DNA of 64,000 bases, from NCBI RefSeq assembly GCF_900111565.1, contig NZ_FOIK01000007.1, positions 147,937-211,936 on the forward strand, written 5' to 3'. Below, piece by piece: positions 35,062 through 43,548 of the stretch. The notes under the pieces are model-generated. The model did not search any database, was not told the origin of the DNA, and was given only the letters and a program-made list of their open reading frames with translations. The stretch's first letter is position 1; the number at the start of each line of letters is the position of its first letter. This stretch comes from Paenibacillus sp. NFR01. GTDB lineage: Bacteria; Bacillota; Bacilli; Paenibacillales; Paenibacillaceae. The translations under genes were made by a program, and so were the position numbers.

Positions 35062-35120
35062 ATTCAGTTTAACAAAGGGGGTTAAGATCAGGGCATCAAC
35101 CAAACGATGGAGGAATCACA

Positions 35121-36107
35121 ATGGATTCAGGAGTGAACAAGAGAGTAGAGCCCAGCGGCGACTGGGCCGTCGAAGCCGAAGGACTGGTCAAAGTCTTCGG
35201 CGACAACCGTGCGGTAGACGGCGTGAACATGAAGGTGCGTACCGGAACGATCTACGGCGTGCTCGGCCCAAACGGCGCCGGCAAAACAACGACGATCCGC
35301 ATGCTGGCAACCTTGCTGCGGGCAGACGCGGGATCGGCGCGCATCTTCGGCCATGATGTGGCGAAGGAAGCGCAAATTGTCCGGCAGCTGATCGGCGTAA
35401 CCGGCCAGTATGCCTCGGTCGACGAGTCGCTCAGTGCTATGGAGAACCTGATTATTTTCTCCCGGCTGCTCGGCCTCGGGAGGGCGGAGGCCCGCCGCAA
35501 AGCGATGGAGCTGCTGGAGGAATTCGGCCTGACGGAAGCGGCCAAACGCCCGCTGAAGAACTTTTCCGGCGGGATGCGCCGCCGGCTTGACCTGGCGGCC
35601 AGTCTGATCGCGCAGCCGCCGCTGATTTTCCTGGACGAACCGACGACGGGTCTGGACCCCCGCACCCGCTCGCAGATGTGGGATACCATTCACCGCCTCG
35701 TCCATACGGGATCGACGGTACTGCTGACGACGCAATACCTGGAAGAAGCCGATCAGCTGGCCGACCGGATCGCCGTTATCGACTACGGCCGGGTGGTCGC
35801 CGAAGGGACGGCGGATGAACTGAAGGCCTCGGTCGGCACCTCTTCGCTGCAGCTTGTAGTGAAGGAAGCTGGACAAATGGCGACGGCGCGGCAGACGATC
35901 GAACGGGTTCTGGACGTCAAAGCGAACATTTCGCCTGAAGCGCGGAAAATTACGGCGCCGATGGCGGATGCGGATCTCGTGACCGACCTGCTCACTGCGC
36001 TGCGCGAGAACGGCGTTTCGCTCGCCGAGATGAGCGTGCAGAAGCCGACGCTGGACGAAGTCTTTTTAACGATTACCGGACATGGAGTCAAGGAGGACGC
36101 AAAATAA
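35121..36107 (+). CDS. ABC exporter ATP-binding protein, DrrA (daunorubicin resistance) type
   Basis: A 328-residue ATPase: Walker A GPNGAGKTTT, signature FSGGMRRRLDLA, Walker B LIFLDEPTTGLDPRTRS, switch His replaced by the Gln typical of this family (LLTTQYLEEADQLAD). The C-terminal 90 residues form the DrrA-specific domain ending in KPTLDEVFLTITG. It drives drug or lipid export together with the overlapping permease. GGAGG precedes the ATG. It lies 59 nt after the TfoX-like gene and may belong to the TetR operon. Confidence 0.94.
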   Translation: MDSGVNKRVEPSGDWAVEAEGLVKVFGDNRAVDGVNMKVRTGTIYGVLGPNGAGKTTTIRMLATLLRADAGSARIFGHDVAKEAQIVRQLIGVTGQYASVDESLSAMENLIIFSRLLGLGRAEARRKAMELLEEFGLTEAAKRPLKNFSGGMRRRLDLAASLIAQPPLIFLDEPTTGLDPRTRSQMWDTIHRLVHTGSTVLLTTQYLEEADQLADRIAVIDYGRVVAEGTADELKASVGTSSLQLVVKEAGQMATARQTIERVLDVKANISPEARKITAPMADADLVTDLLTALRENGVSLAEMSVQKPTLDEVFLTITGHGVKEDAK

Positions 36108-36922
36108 TGATGAATACGACCATAAAACCCGGGGCCGCACGCAAGCTCAAGAACCACACCGGCTTCGGCCAATCCGTGCGCAACTCCTTGACGATGGCTT
36201 ACCGCGGGCTGCTCAAAATCCGCCGCACGCCGGAGCAATTGTTCGACGTTACGCTCCAGCCGATTATCTTCACGCTGATGTTCACTTATATCTTCGGCGG
36301 TGCGATCTCCGGCGACGTGGCCAGCTATTTGCCGGTCGTCATCCCGGGTATCCTCGTTCAGACCGTGATCACCACCTCGATCGTGACCGGCGTGCAGCTG
36401 CGCGAGGATATGGACAAAGGCGTCTTCGACCGCTTCAAGTCGCTGCCGATTGCCCGGATTGCGCCGCTGGCCGGCGCGCTGCTGGCCGATACGATCCGTT
36501 ACCTGATCGCCACTGTACTGACTTTCGCCATGGGTTATGTCATGGGCTACCGTCCGGAAGGCGGACTCGGCTTTGTCGCCCTGGCTGCGCTGCTGGTGAT
36601 TTTCGTCTCCTGGTCCATCAGCTGGATTTTCGCCTTCTTCGGGGTCATTGCCCGGACCGCATCCAGCGTGCAAGGGGTCTCCATGCTCGTATTGTTCCCG
36701 CTGACCTTCATGTCCAACGCCTTTGTTCCGGCTGATACGATGCCCGACTGGCTGCAATGGTTCGTCAAAATCAATCCGATCTCCCATGTGGTCAACGCGG
36801 TGCGGGAGCTCACCAATCACGGAACCGCCGGCTCCGATCTGCTCATCGCGCTGCTAGGCGCGGTCGTCATCGTAGCGGTTTTTGCGCCGATCACCGTTCG
36901 CGCGTATATGCGCAAGGCTTAA
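36107..36922 (+). CDS. ABC-2-type exporter permease, DrrB type
   Basis: A 271-residue membrane protein with six hydrophobic segments and family motifs LQPIIFTLMFTYIFGGAI, YLPVVIPGILVQTVI, and FPLTFMSNAFVPADTMPDWLQ (a hallmark of DrrB-like permeases). It forms the channel for the DrrA-type ATPase, whose stop overlaps its start by one base (TAATG). The substrate is unknown but is likely hydrophobic. A strong terminator follows. Confidence 0.94.
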   Translation: MMNTTIKPGAARKLKNHTGFGQSVRNSLTMAYRGLLKIRRTPEQLFDVTLQPIIFTLMFTYIFGGAISGDVASYLPVVIPGILVQTVITTSIVTGVQLREDMDKGVFDRFKSLPIARIAPLAGALLADTIRYLIATVLTFAMGYVMGYRPEGGLGFVALAALLVIFVSWSISWIFAFFGVIARTASSVQGVSMLVLFPLTFMSNAFVPADTMPDWLQWFVKINPISHVVNAVRELTNHGTAGSDLLIALLGAVVIVAVFAPITVRAYMRKA

Positions 36923-36959
36923 CTGAATAAACATGAACAAACAGGAATAATTCACATAA

Positions 36960-36987
36960 AGAGGAGCCGACGGCTCCTCTTTTTTTA
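36960..36987 (+). terminator. Terminator of the TetR-DrrAB region
   Basis: AGAGGAGCC-GAC-GGCTCCTCT, a perfect 9-bp stem, followed by seven T residues. Confidence 0.93.
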
Positions 36988-37062
36988 CATATCCGGAAGG
37001 AGGGAAATTGTGGTAACCTAAACAAGGATTACATTAAGAGCGATGGCTAAAGGAGAGTAGCG

Positions 37063-37839
37063 ATGAATACTGTAAAAACGAAAAAAGAGCACCCGGTCTG
37101 GTTTTCCTTGATGATGGGCATCGTGCTGACGCTTGCCGTTTCCGTTGCTTCCGCAGTCGGCAGCATGCTGGAGCTGAATGACAATGGGATGATGCTGGCG
37201 CAGGCCGGCGGATTCGCGGCGATGGCCATAGTGGTTGCGGTATACATGCGGAGCGGGGGGAAGAGCCTGTCCCGTTTCGGGTTCCATCGTCCCGGGGCGG
37301 GCGTTAGGGGGCAGGCGCTGTATTATTTGCCGCTCGCGATCATCGCGCTGACCCAGCCGGTCTTCAGCGGAATCGACCCTGAGCTAACGGGTGCGCGGAT
37401 CGCCATCATCGTCCTGTTCACTCTGCTTGTCGGATATACCGAGGAATCGGTATTCCGGGGCATCATCCGCGATAAACTGCGGGGCAAAGGCGCGGTGTAT
37501 TACATCGTATTCTCATCCGTGTTCTTCGGGGTTCTACATATGGCCAATGCGTTCAGTGGAAAAGATGCCCTGAGCACCGTTCTGCAGGTGATCAATGCAC
37601 TGCTGCTGGGCGGGGTGCTGGCGCTTCTCATCGTTACGACGGAAGAGATTCTTCCGCTCATCGCCTTTCACTTCATCTACGATGCGCTGGCCCTCGTGAG
37701 CAAGGAAAATACAGAGCATGAGGTGCTGCTGGTGGCCATCCTAAATGTAATGTACCTGCTGTACGGAGCTTATCTGATTGTGAATTTGCTGCGGAGAAGC
37801 CGGGCAGCCGGCTCGCCGGAAGCGAAGCTCACGGCGTAA
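37063..37839 (+). CDS. CPBP-family intramembrane metalloprotease
   Basis: A 258-residue polytopic membrane protein with the Rce1/CAAX-like motifs: EExxxR in GYTEESVFRGII, FxxxH in FFGVLHMAN, and the C-terminal HxxxD-type motif in AFHFIYDAL. Bacterial members process or protect against peptides such as bacteriocins, though targets are rarely known. AAAGGAG precedes the ATG. It is a single-gene unit with its own likely promoter (TTGTGG at 37008, TACATT at 37030) and a terminator. Confidence 0.9.
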   Translation: MNTVKTKKEHPVWFSLMMGIVLTLAVSVASAVGSMLELNDNGMMLAQAGGFAAMAIVVAVYMRSGGKSLSRFGFHRPGAGVRGQALYYLPLAIIALTQPVFSGIDPELTGARIAIIVLFTLLVGYTEESVFRGIIRDKLRGKGAVYYIVFSSVFFGVLHMANAFSGKDALSTVLQVINALLLGGVLALLIVTTEEILPLIAFHFIYDALALVSKENTEHEVLLVAILNVMYLLYGAYLIVNLLRRSRAAGSPEAKLTA

Positions 37840-37917
37840 ATGACAAAGCGGCCTATCATCGGCAATGAGAGTTAGGCGCCAGGGGTTCAGATAGGTATAT
37901 CCGCTGCGTTTGCATCA

Positions 37918-37966
37918 AAAGCTGCCTCAAGGAGCCGGTTCCGGCTTCCTTAAGACAGCTTTTTTG
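37918..37966. terminator. Bidirectional terminator between CPBP protease and YesN-type genes
   Basis: AAGCTG...CAGCTT outer arms and AAGGAGCCGG-TT-CCGGCTTCCTT inner arms, with an A run before and a T run after. It serves the two convergent genes. Confidence 0.85.
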
Positions 37967-37982
37967 CATAGCAGTTATGTAT

Positions 37983-39626
37983 CTACCCTTCCAGCTTGTT
38001 GCGGTATTCCTGCGGGGTCATGCCGTAATGCTTCTTAAACAGCTGGATAAAATAGCTCGGCTTTTGATACCCCAGCATGACCGAAATTTCATAGATTTTA
38101 TCCGGCGACTGCGCCAGCAGGCCGGCGGCCAGCTCCATGCGGACACGCAGGATGTAATCGCTGATGCCTTCGCCGGTCTCCAGCTTATAAATTTTGGAGA
38201 GATAGGACGGGTTCAGAAATACGCTGGCAGAGATGGTCTGCAGCGAGGCCGTGCCCGGATTCTGGGCGATGTATTCCTGCACCTTCCGGATAATGGAGGA
38301 ACGCGAGACCTTGTCGCCGCTGCTGACCGAACGGCGGTAGCTGGCGACAACCCGCATCGTCCAGCTCCGCAGCTCCCCGACCGTCAGCATCGGCTGGCCG
38401 CCGGCGACGGCATAGAAATCGTCCCCGATGGTATCGGCAAGCCAGCGTTTGTTCCGGTGAATCAGGGATGCGATAGAGGCGGCAATGGTAAAATACGTTT
38501 CCAGTACATGCTCCTGCGAGCCGCGCCATTCCTCCTCCAGCTCCTTGAAGATGGCGTCCAGCCTGTCCTCGGCCGCCTCCCATTGCCCTGTCTCCAGGAG
38601 CGAGCCGAGCGTCGGCGTGCGGTAGAGCTCCCCGAGCGCCTGCAGCTCGCCGCGTTCCGGCTCCTTCGCCAGCGAGACGAACAGTTCGGCGTCCCGGCCG
38701 ATGAAATGGCGGAAGCTGGCGACGGCGGACTGGTACATCGTGCTGACCTCTTCCGGGAAGCTGCCGCTTTTGCCCGCCAGCGCCGAGATGCCGAGCTTTA
38801 AATACGATTTGGCGGCCCGCTGAAGCTGAAACGTCTGCTTCTCTACCCAATCATCCGCCTCTGCGTTGTCCTCGGCGGCATCTTCATGGCTGCCGGGCCG
38901 GATGCGCGGCGAGAGCAGGCAGACGATAAAGCCGTGCGCATCCTTCGCATGCCACAGAGACATCCGGCCGCCGAACCATTCCGCGGCCATGTTGGTGAGC
39001 GCATATTCCAGCAGCGCCTCGCCCGCGGCGTCGGTGCCGGCGGGGAATTCGTCGATCCGCAGCAGCAGCATGCGGAACGGCGCGCCGAGGCGGATGCGCG
39101 CCTCGTACATCTCCAGCTTCCGCGTCAGCGGCCCGGCAGCAGGCGACTGCTTGCCCGTAAGCAGGTCAAGCAGCAAATATTCCCGCAGCTTTGGCAGCTG
39201 CTCGCGCAGCGCATAAATCGCCCGTTGAGTCGAAGCGACATCCTTCCATTCCCGCTCCAGCTCATCGAGTGCCCGGCGCACCGCTTCGAGCAGCTCGTCG
39301 TCCTCGACCGGCTTTAGCAAATAATCGCTGGTGCGCAGCTGCAGCGCCTGCTGCGTATATTCAAAGTCGGCATAGCCGGTCAGCAGGATGTATTTGACAT
39401 GCTTCCAATTGCGCTTGATCTCCGCGATCAGTTCCAGTCCGGACATTCCCGGCATGCGGATGTCGGTAACGACAACGTCAATGGAATGCTCGTAGAGCAG
39501 CTCCAGCGCGTCTTTGCCGGAATAGGCACGGTGAACGACATCCACTCCGATCTGCGCCCATGGCAGCATGTCGGCCAAATCGTCGGCCAAAGCCGACTGA
39601 TCGTCAACAATCAACAGTTGATGCAT
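37983..39626 (-). CDS. Response regulator with AraC-type output domain (YesN type)
   Basis: A 547-residue regulator. The receiver domain has the acidic pocket LLIVDDQ and the phospho-acceptor D55 in VVVTDIRMPGMSG, with K105 in YLLKPVED. A 300-residue linker follows. The C-terminal 100 residues are two AraC-type HTH motifs (LQTISASVFLNPSYLSKIYK and IYEISVMLGYQKPSYFIQLF). It pairs with the YesM-type kinase directly upstream (24 nt gap) and probably activates the divergent sugar transporter and laminarinase genes. Confidence 0.94.
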   Translation of the reverse strand: MHQLLIVDDQSALADDLADMLPWAQIGVDVVHRAYSGKDALELLYEHSIDVVVTDIRMPGMSGLELIAEIKRNWKHVKYILLTGYADFEYTQQALQLRTSDYLLKPVEDDELLEAVRRALDELEREWKDVASTQRAIYALREQLPKLREYLLLDLLTGKQSPAAGPLTRKLEMYEARIRLGAPFRMLLLRIDEFPAGTDAAGEALLEYALTNMAAEWFGGRMSLWHAKDAHGFIVCLLSPRIRPGSHEDAAEDNAEADDWVEKQTFQLQRAAKSYLKLGISALAGKSGSFPEEVSTMYQSAVASFRHFIGRDAELFVSLAKEPERGELQALGELYRTPTLGSLLETGQWEAAEDRLDAIFKELEEEWRGSQEHVLETYFTIAASIASLIHRNKRWLADTIGDDFYAVAGGQPMLTVGELRSWTMRVVASYRRSVSSGDKVSRSSIIRKVQEYIAQNPGTASLQTISASVFLNPSYLSKIYKLETGEGISDYILRVRMELAAGLLAQSPDKIYEISVMLGYQKPSYFIQLFKKHYGMTPQEYRNKLEG

Positions 39627-39650
39627 GGTTCCATTCCCCCTTTTGTACTG

Positions 39651-41399
39651 TTACTTTGCAGGCAGGCGTTCCGTTTTATTGGGCCCGGAAGCGGCGGGCC
39701 AGTACAGTTCGGCACATAGGCCGCCCTCTGCAAGCCGGCTGATCCGCAGGCCGGCCTCCGGGCCGAACTGCAGCTGCATCCGCTGCCGCGTATTCCACAG
39801 CGCACAGCCTTTATCTTGTAGCGGCGGCAGCGTAATCTGGCGCTGCAGCGCTGCCAGCTCCGCCTCGGACATGCCGATTCCGTTATCCCGCACCGAGAGA
39901 ATATTCATCTGGTCGGCCGTTGCCGCACGGACGCGGATTACGCCGCAGCCAAGCGGTTCAATGCCGTGCAGCACGGCATTTTCCACGAGCGGCTGGAGAA
40001 TCAGCCTCGGCAGCTCCAGGCGGGCAAACGAATCGGGGATGTCAATTTCATAGCTCAAATCCTGAACCTTGATCGCCTGGATGGCCAAGTAGCTGCCCAC
40101 CAGGTCCATCTCTTCCCGCAATTCGGCAGTCGGCCGTTCGGAGCGGGTCGTATATCGGTAATATTTGCTCAAGTGCATGGTCAGTTCCATGACCGTTTCC
40201 TTCTCGCCGAGCCGGGTGAGGCTGCGGATCAGCGTAAAGCAGTTGTAGAGGAAATGCGGGTTGATCTGGGATTGCAGCTGTTTCAGATTGGCGTCGCGGG
40301 AGCTGATTTTCTCGAGATATACGTTCTGGATCAATTGCTCGATCTGCTTGGCCATGTCGTTAAAGCTGACGAGCAGGAAATGAAACTCGTTGTTCGGATG
40401 CAGCACATTGACCGTCGTATAATCGCCGCGCTTGATCCGGCGCACGCCGCGAACCAGCTCCCGGATCGGTACCTGCACATTGTTATACAGGAAATAGGCC
40501 GCGATGGTGCTGCCGATCAGGAGAAAGAAGATGGAGCTGTAGAACAGATAACTGTTCGTCGTAATCGGCCGGACGACGTTCTGGATCGGCAGGTAGTCAA
40601 CCAGGTACAGCTTGAGCTGCGGCATCCATACCGTGCTTACCGCGTATTCGCTGCCGGACAGGGTGAAACGGGTGAACGTTTTTTTTGCCAGAGCTTTGAG
40701 ATCAAGCTGGTTGATCAACTCGGTTTGCAGACCGCGGTCGGCGTCGATCGCGCTGATGACCCGATGGTCGGAAGAGATGAAGAAGGGGTCGCCTTTTCCG
40801 CCTTCCTTGAAGCGGTCCAGCGCCTTGATCAGCTCCGTGGCAGGAAAGCTCACTTCGACGATCAGTTTGGCATCCTTCAGCGGAGCGTTGAACGGCTCGG
40901 TAATATAGCGGACAAAACGCAGCTCCCCGCGGTAGAAAGGGCGTGTGTCATTGATGAATTGCCAGGTCCGCGAAAAATTCCGCTCCAGCTGGCTGCTGTC
41001 GAGTGCGTTGGAGACGTTGGAGGAGACAAAGGTGCCGGTATCCGGCGCGTAGATGCTGATCGTGGTGTCCCAAGTGGAGGAAGCGGTTACAAGTTGCAGC
41101 TTGTCGTAAATTTTAAGCTTTTCGCTCGTCTGTTCGTACAGAGTGGCGATCTCCAAAAATTCCAGCGACCGCACGTTGATATCCTCGCTGAACAGCAGCC
41201 CGCTCTTGGATAACTGGGCGGCGTTGTTATCGGTCTGCGCGGCAAAAAACGAGAGATCCTTGTACATCGATTTTTCGATTTCTCCCGAGACAACCCGCAG
41301 CGAGGTCTGGTTCGAGAACCAGTAGAGCACGAGGATGGGAATCAGGAGAACCAATACCAGTGTGATGATTTTCGTAAACGTGTTAAAACGGGTGTTCAT
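39651..41399 (-). CDS. YesM-type sensor histidine kinase
   Basis: A 582-residue membrane kinase. Helix 1 is at about 10-28 and helix 2 at about 287-307, with an extracellular Cache-like sensor between them. Then come a HAMP domain (VPIRELVRGVRRIKRGDYT), the His_kinase domain with H382 in SQINPHFLYN, and the HATPase_c domain (LVENAVLHGIEP, VRDNGIGM). ATG 41399 follows AGGGAG by 9 nt. It forms an operon with the YesN-type regulator and is divergent from the ABC transporter it probably controls. Confidence 0.94.
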   Translation of the reverse strand: MNTRFNTFTKIITLVLVLLIPILVLYWFSNQTSLRVVSGEIEKSMYKDLSFFAAQTDNNAAQLSKSGLLFSEDINVRSLEFLEIATLYEQTSEKLKIYDKLQLVTASSTWDTTISIYAPDTGTFVSSNVSNALDSSQLERNFSRTWQFINDTRPFYRGELRFVRYITEPFNAPLKDAKLIVEVSFPATELIKALDRFKEGGKGDPFFISSDHRVISAIDADRGLQTELINQLDLKALAKKTFTRFTLSGSEYAVSTVWMPQLKLYLVDYLPIQNVVRPITTNSYLFYSSIFFLLIGSTIAAYFLYNNVQVPIRELVRGVRRIKRGDYTTVNVLHPNNEFHFLLVSFNDMAKQIEQLIQNVYLEKISSRDANLKQLQSQINPHFLYNCFTLIRSLTRLGEKETVMELTMHLSKYYRYTTRSERPTAELREEMDLVGSYLAIQAIKVQDLSYEIDIPDSFARLELPRLILQPLVENAVLHGIEPLGCGVIRVRAATADQMNILSVRDNGIGMSEAELAALQRQITLPPLQDKGCALWNTRQRMQLQFGPEAGLRISRLAEGGLCAELYWPAASGPNKTERLPAK

Positions 41400-41558
41400 A
41401 CACGCGGGCTCCCTTGCTTGGCAGGTTGAAGGAAACAAAAAATCGGGCATCGTTCCAAAATTATCGGCGCAGACGGTCCGGAAAGAGCGTTGGTATACTT
41501 ACTATTGCAGGATGGTATCGCAGATGTCAATCCTGAAAAATGGAGGTTGAGAGAGATT

Positions 41559-42515
41559 ATGGGCATGGAAACAGCAAAACAGATGAACAGGGCAGGCACC
41601 CGAATCGATAGGCCAAGGATCAGGCATGTCCTGCGAAAAACATGGCCGCTGCACGTCATGCTGCTGCCGGCCGTCTTGCTTACGTTCATCTTCGGGTATT
41701 TACCGCTCGGCGGTCTTGTTATCGCTTTCAAGGATTTCAAGCCTTACGATGGAATCTGGGGGTCCAAATGGGCCGGACTTGAGCACTTCCGCTTTATGTT
41801 TGAATACCCCGACAGCAAGAAGGTCATCGTCAACACGATATTAATTGCCGGATGCAAAATCATCCTGAACATCGTCGTTCCGTTTACCTTTGCCCTGCTG
41901 CTGAACGAGGTGCGCCGCAATAGCGTCAAGCGGACCGTGCAGACGCTGGTTTATCTGCCTTATTTCATTTCGTGGGTGTTTTTGGGAGGCATCCTGACGG
42001 ACATGCTTTCGGCGGACGGGATGATCAACAAAGTGCTGCACAGCGCGTTCGGGATCGAGCCGATCCTGTTTTTGGCCAGCGGCAACTGGTTCAGGTTTAT
42101 CGTGATTATCACCGATGTCTGGCAGCAGTTCGGATATGGCACCATCGTATATCTGGCCGCGCTTGCCGGAGTCAATCCGTCGCTGTATGAAGCGGCGGAG
42201 GTCGACGGCGCAAGCCGCTGGAGACAGACGCTTAGCGTGACCATACCTTCGCTTACGCCGATCGTCATCGTTGTGGCGACGCTGGCAATCGGCAACATCA
42301 TGAACGCCGGCTTCGACCAGATTTTCAACTTGTATAACCCGCTGATTTACGACAAGGGCGACATCATCGATACCTTCGTGTACCGGACCGGGATATTGAA
42401 CGGCCAATACAGCTTTGCGACCGCTGTGGGCGTCTTTAAATCGCTGGTCGGCTTCGTGCTGATCGTGGTTGGCTACAGGGTGGCTTACAAGCTGGCGGAC
42501 TATAAAATATTCTAG
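41559..42515 (+). CDS. Sugar ABC transporter permease, LplB type
   Basis: A 318-residue permease with six membrane segments. LLPAVLLTFIFGYLPLGGLVIAFKDFKPY is the LplB-type opening in two parts, and the EAA loop is EAAEVDGASRWRQTLSVTIP. It forms the heteromeric channel with the next gene product. No ATPase is encoded here, as usual for these operons, which borrow a shared MsmX-type ATPase. GGAGG lies 12 nt before ATG 41559. Laminari-oligosaccharides are the probable substrate, by context only. Confidence 0.93.
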   Translation: MGMETAKQMNRAGTRIDRPRIRHVLRKTWPLHVMLLPAVLLTFIFGYLPLGGLVIAFKDFKPYDGIWGSKWAGLEHFRFMFEYPDSKKVIVNTILIAGCKIILNIVVPFTFALLLNEVRRNSVKRTVQTLVYLPYFISWVFLGGILTDMLSADGMINKVLHSAFGIEPILFLASGNWFRFIVIITDVWQQFGYGTIVYLAALAGVNPSLYEAAEVDGASRWRQTLSVTIPSLTPIVIVVATLAIGNIMNAGFDQIFNLYNPLIYDKGDIIDTFVYRTGILNGQYSFATAVGVFKSLVGFVLIVVGYRVAYKLADYKIF

Positions 42516-42527
42516 GGAGGTGCAGGG

Positions 42528-43406
42528 ATGTATCACAAGACGAAGGCGTATAAGCTGTTTACCGTGTTCAACTATTTTATTATGGCCGTTGCCGGGATTC
42601 TCTGTATCCTGCCGATCATTCACATCCTGGCGATCAGTTTCAGCGCAAGCGCTCCGGCCAATGCCCATCTCGTCGGACTGTGGCCGGTGGACTTCAACAT
42701 GGAATCGTACACCAAAACCTTGAACAACCCCAACTTCCTGCGCGCCTTTTTCATTTCGATCGGCCGGACGTCGCTGGGCACGTTCTTGACGATGAGCGTC
42801 ATTATTCTGGCCGCTTATCCGCTCTCCAAGGATGCGTCCGTGCTGAGGAGCCGCAACGTGTATGCCTGGTATTTTGTATTCACGATGCTGTTCACCGGCG
42901 GGATGATTCCGTCCTATCTCATCGTGCGCAACCTGCACATGATCGATACGATCTGGGCGCTGGTGCTTCCGGGGGCCATGCAGGTATTCAACATGATTCT
43001 CATGATGAACTTTTTCAAGGCTACGCCCAAGGAGCTGGAGGAGGCGGCTTTAATCGACGGGGCCGGGCATTTCACCGTACTGTTTCGCGTGTATTTGCCG
43101 CTGGCGATGCCATCCATTGCCACACTTTCGCTTTTTTCCATCGTCGGGGGCTGGAATGCCTGGTTTGACGGACTGCTCTATATCAACAACTACCGGAACT
43201 ACCCGCTGGCAACGTTCCTTCAGACGGTGATTGTGCAGCAGGACTTCAGCAAGCTGACCGCCAATCCGCGCGACCTGCTGAACATTTCCCAGCGGACGGT
43301 TAAGGCCGCGCAAATCTTTATCGGCATGCTGCCGGTATTGATCGTCTATCCGTTCCTGCAGCGTTTTTTTGTTAAAGGTATCGTGCTCGGGGCCATCAAG
43401 GAATAG
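42528..43406 (+). CDS. Sugar ABC transporter permease, LplC/YtcP type
   Basis: A 292-residue second permease subunit. It begins YHKTKAYKLFTVFNYF, has six hydrophobic segments, and the EAA loop is ELEEAALIDGAGHFTVLFRV. The C-terminal motif QRFFVKGIVLGAIKE is typical of this subfamily. It starts 12 nt after the first permease, with AGGGAGG upstream. Confidence 0.94.
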   Translation: MYHKTKAYKLFTVFNYFIMAVAGILCILPIIHILAISFSASAPANAHLVGLWPVDFNMESYTKTLNNPNFLRAFFISIGRTSLGTFLTMSVIILAAYPLSKDASVLRSRNVYAWYFVFTMLFTGGMIPSYLIVRNLHMIDTIWALVLPGAMQVFNMILMMNFFKATPKELEEAALIDGAGHFTVLFRVYLPLAMPSIATLSLFSIVGGWNAWFDGLLYINNYRNYPLATFLQTVIVQQDFSKLTANPRDLLNISQRTVKAAQIFIGMLPVLIVYPFLQRFFVKGIVLGAIKE

Positions 43407-43507
43407 CTGCAAGAATGCTGCAAGAAGTAAATAAATTAGTATTTGAACCAAATATCGGGCATTTCTTAATCGGTTAGCGAGATTTATAGTTTGATACGAG
43501 GAGCGAG

Positions 43508-43521
43508 GGTAAGCGCTCACA
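43508..43521 (+). promoter_or_regulatory. Candidate CcpA cre site before the binding-protein gene
   Basis: GGTAAGCGCTCACA matches the cre consensus (TGNAANCGNWNNCA) with one mismatch at the first base. It lies 28 nt before the start of the binding-protein gene, where CcpA could reduce expression when glucose is present. Confidence 0.5.
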
Positions 43522-43548
43522 ATCACGAAAATAGGGGGATAAGAACCA

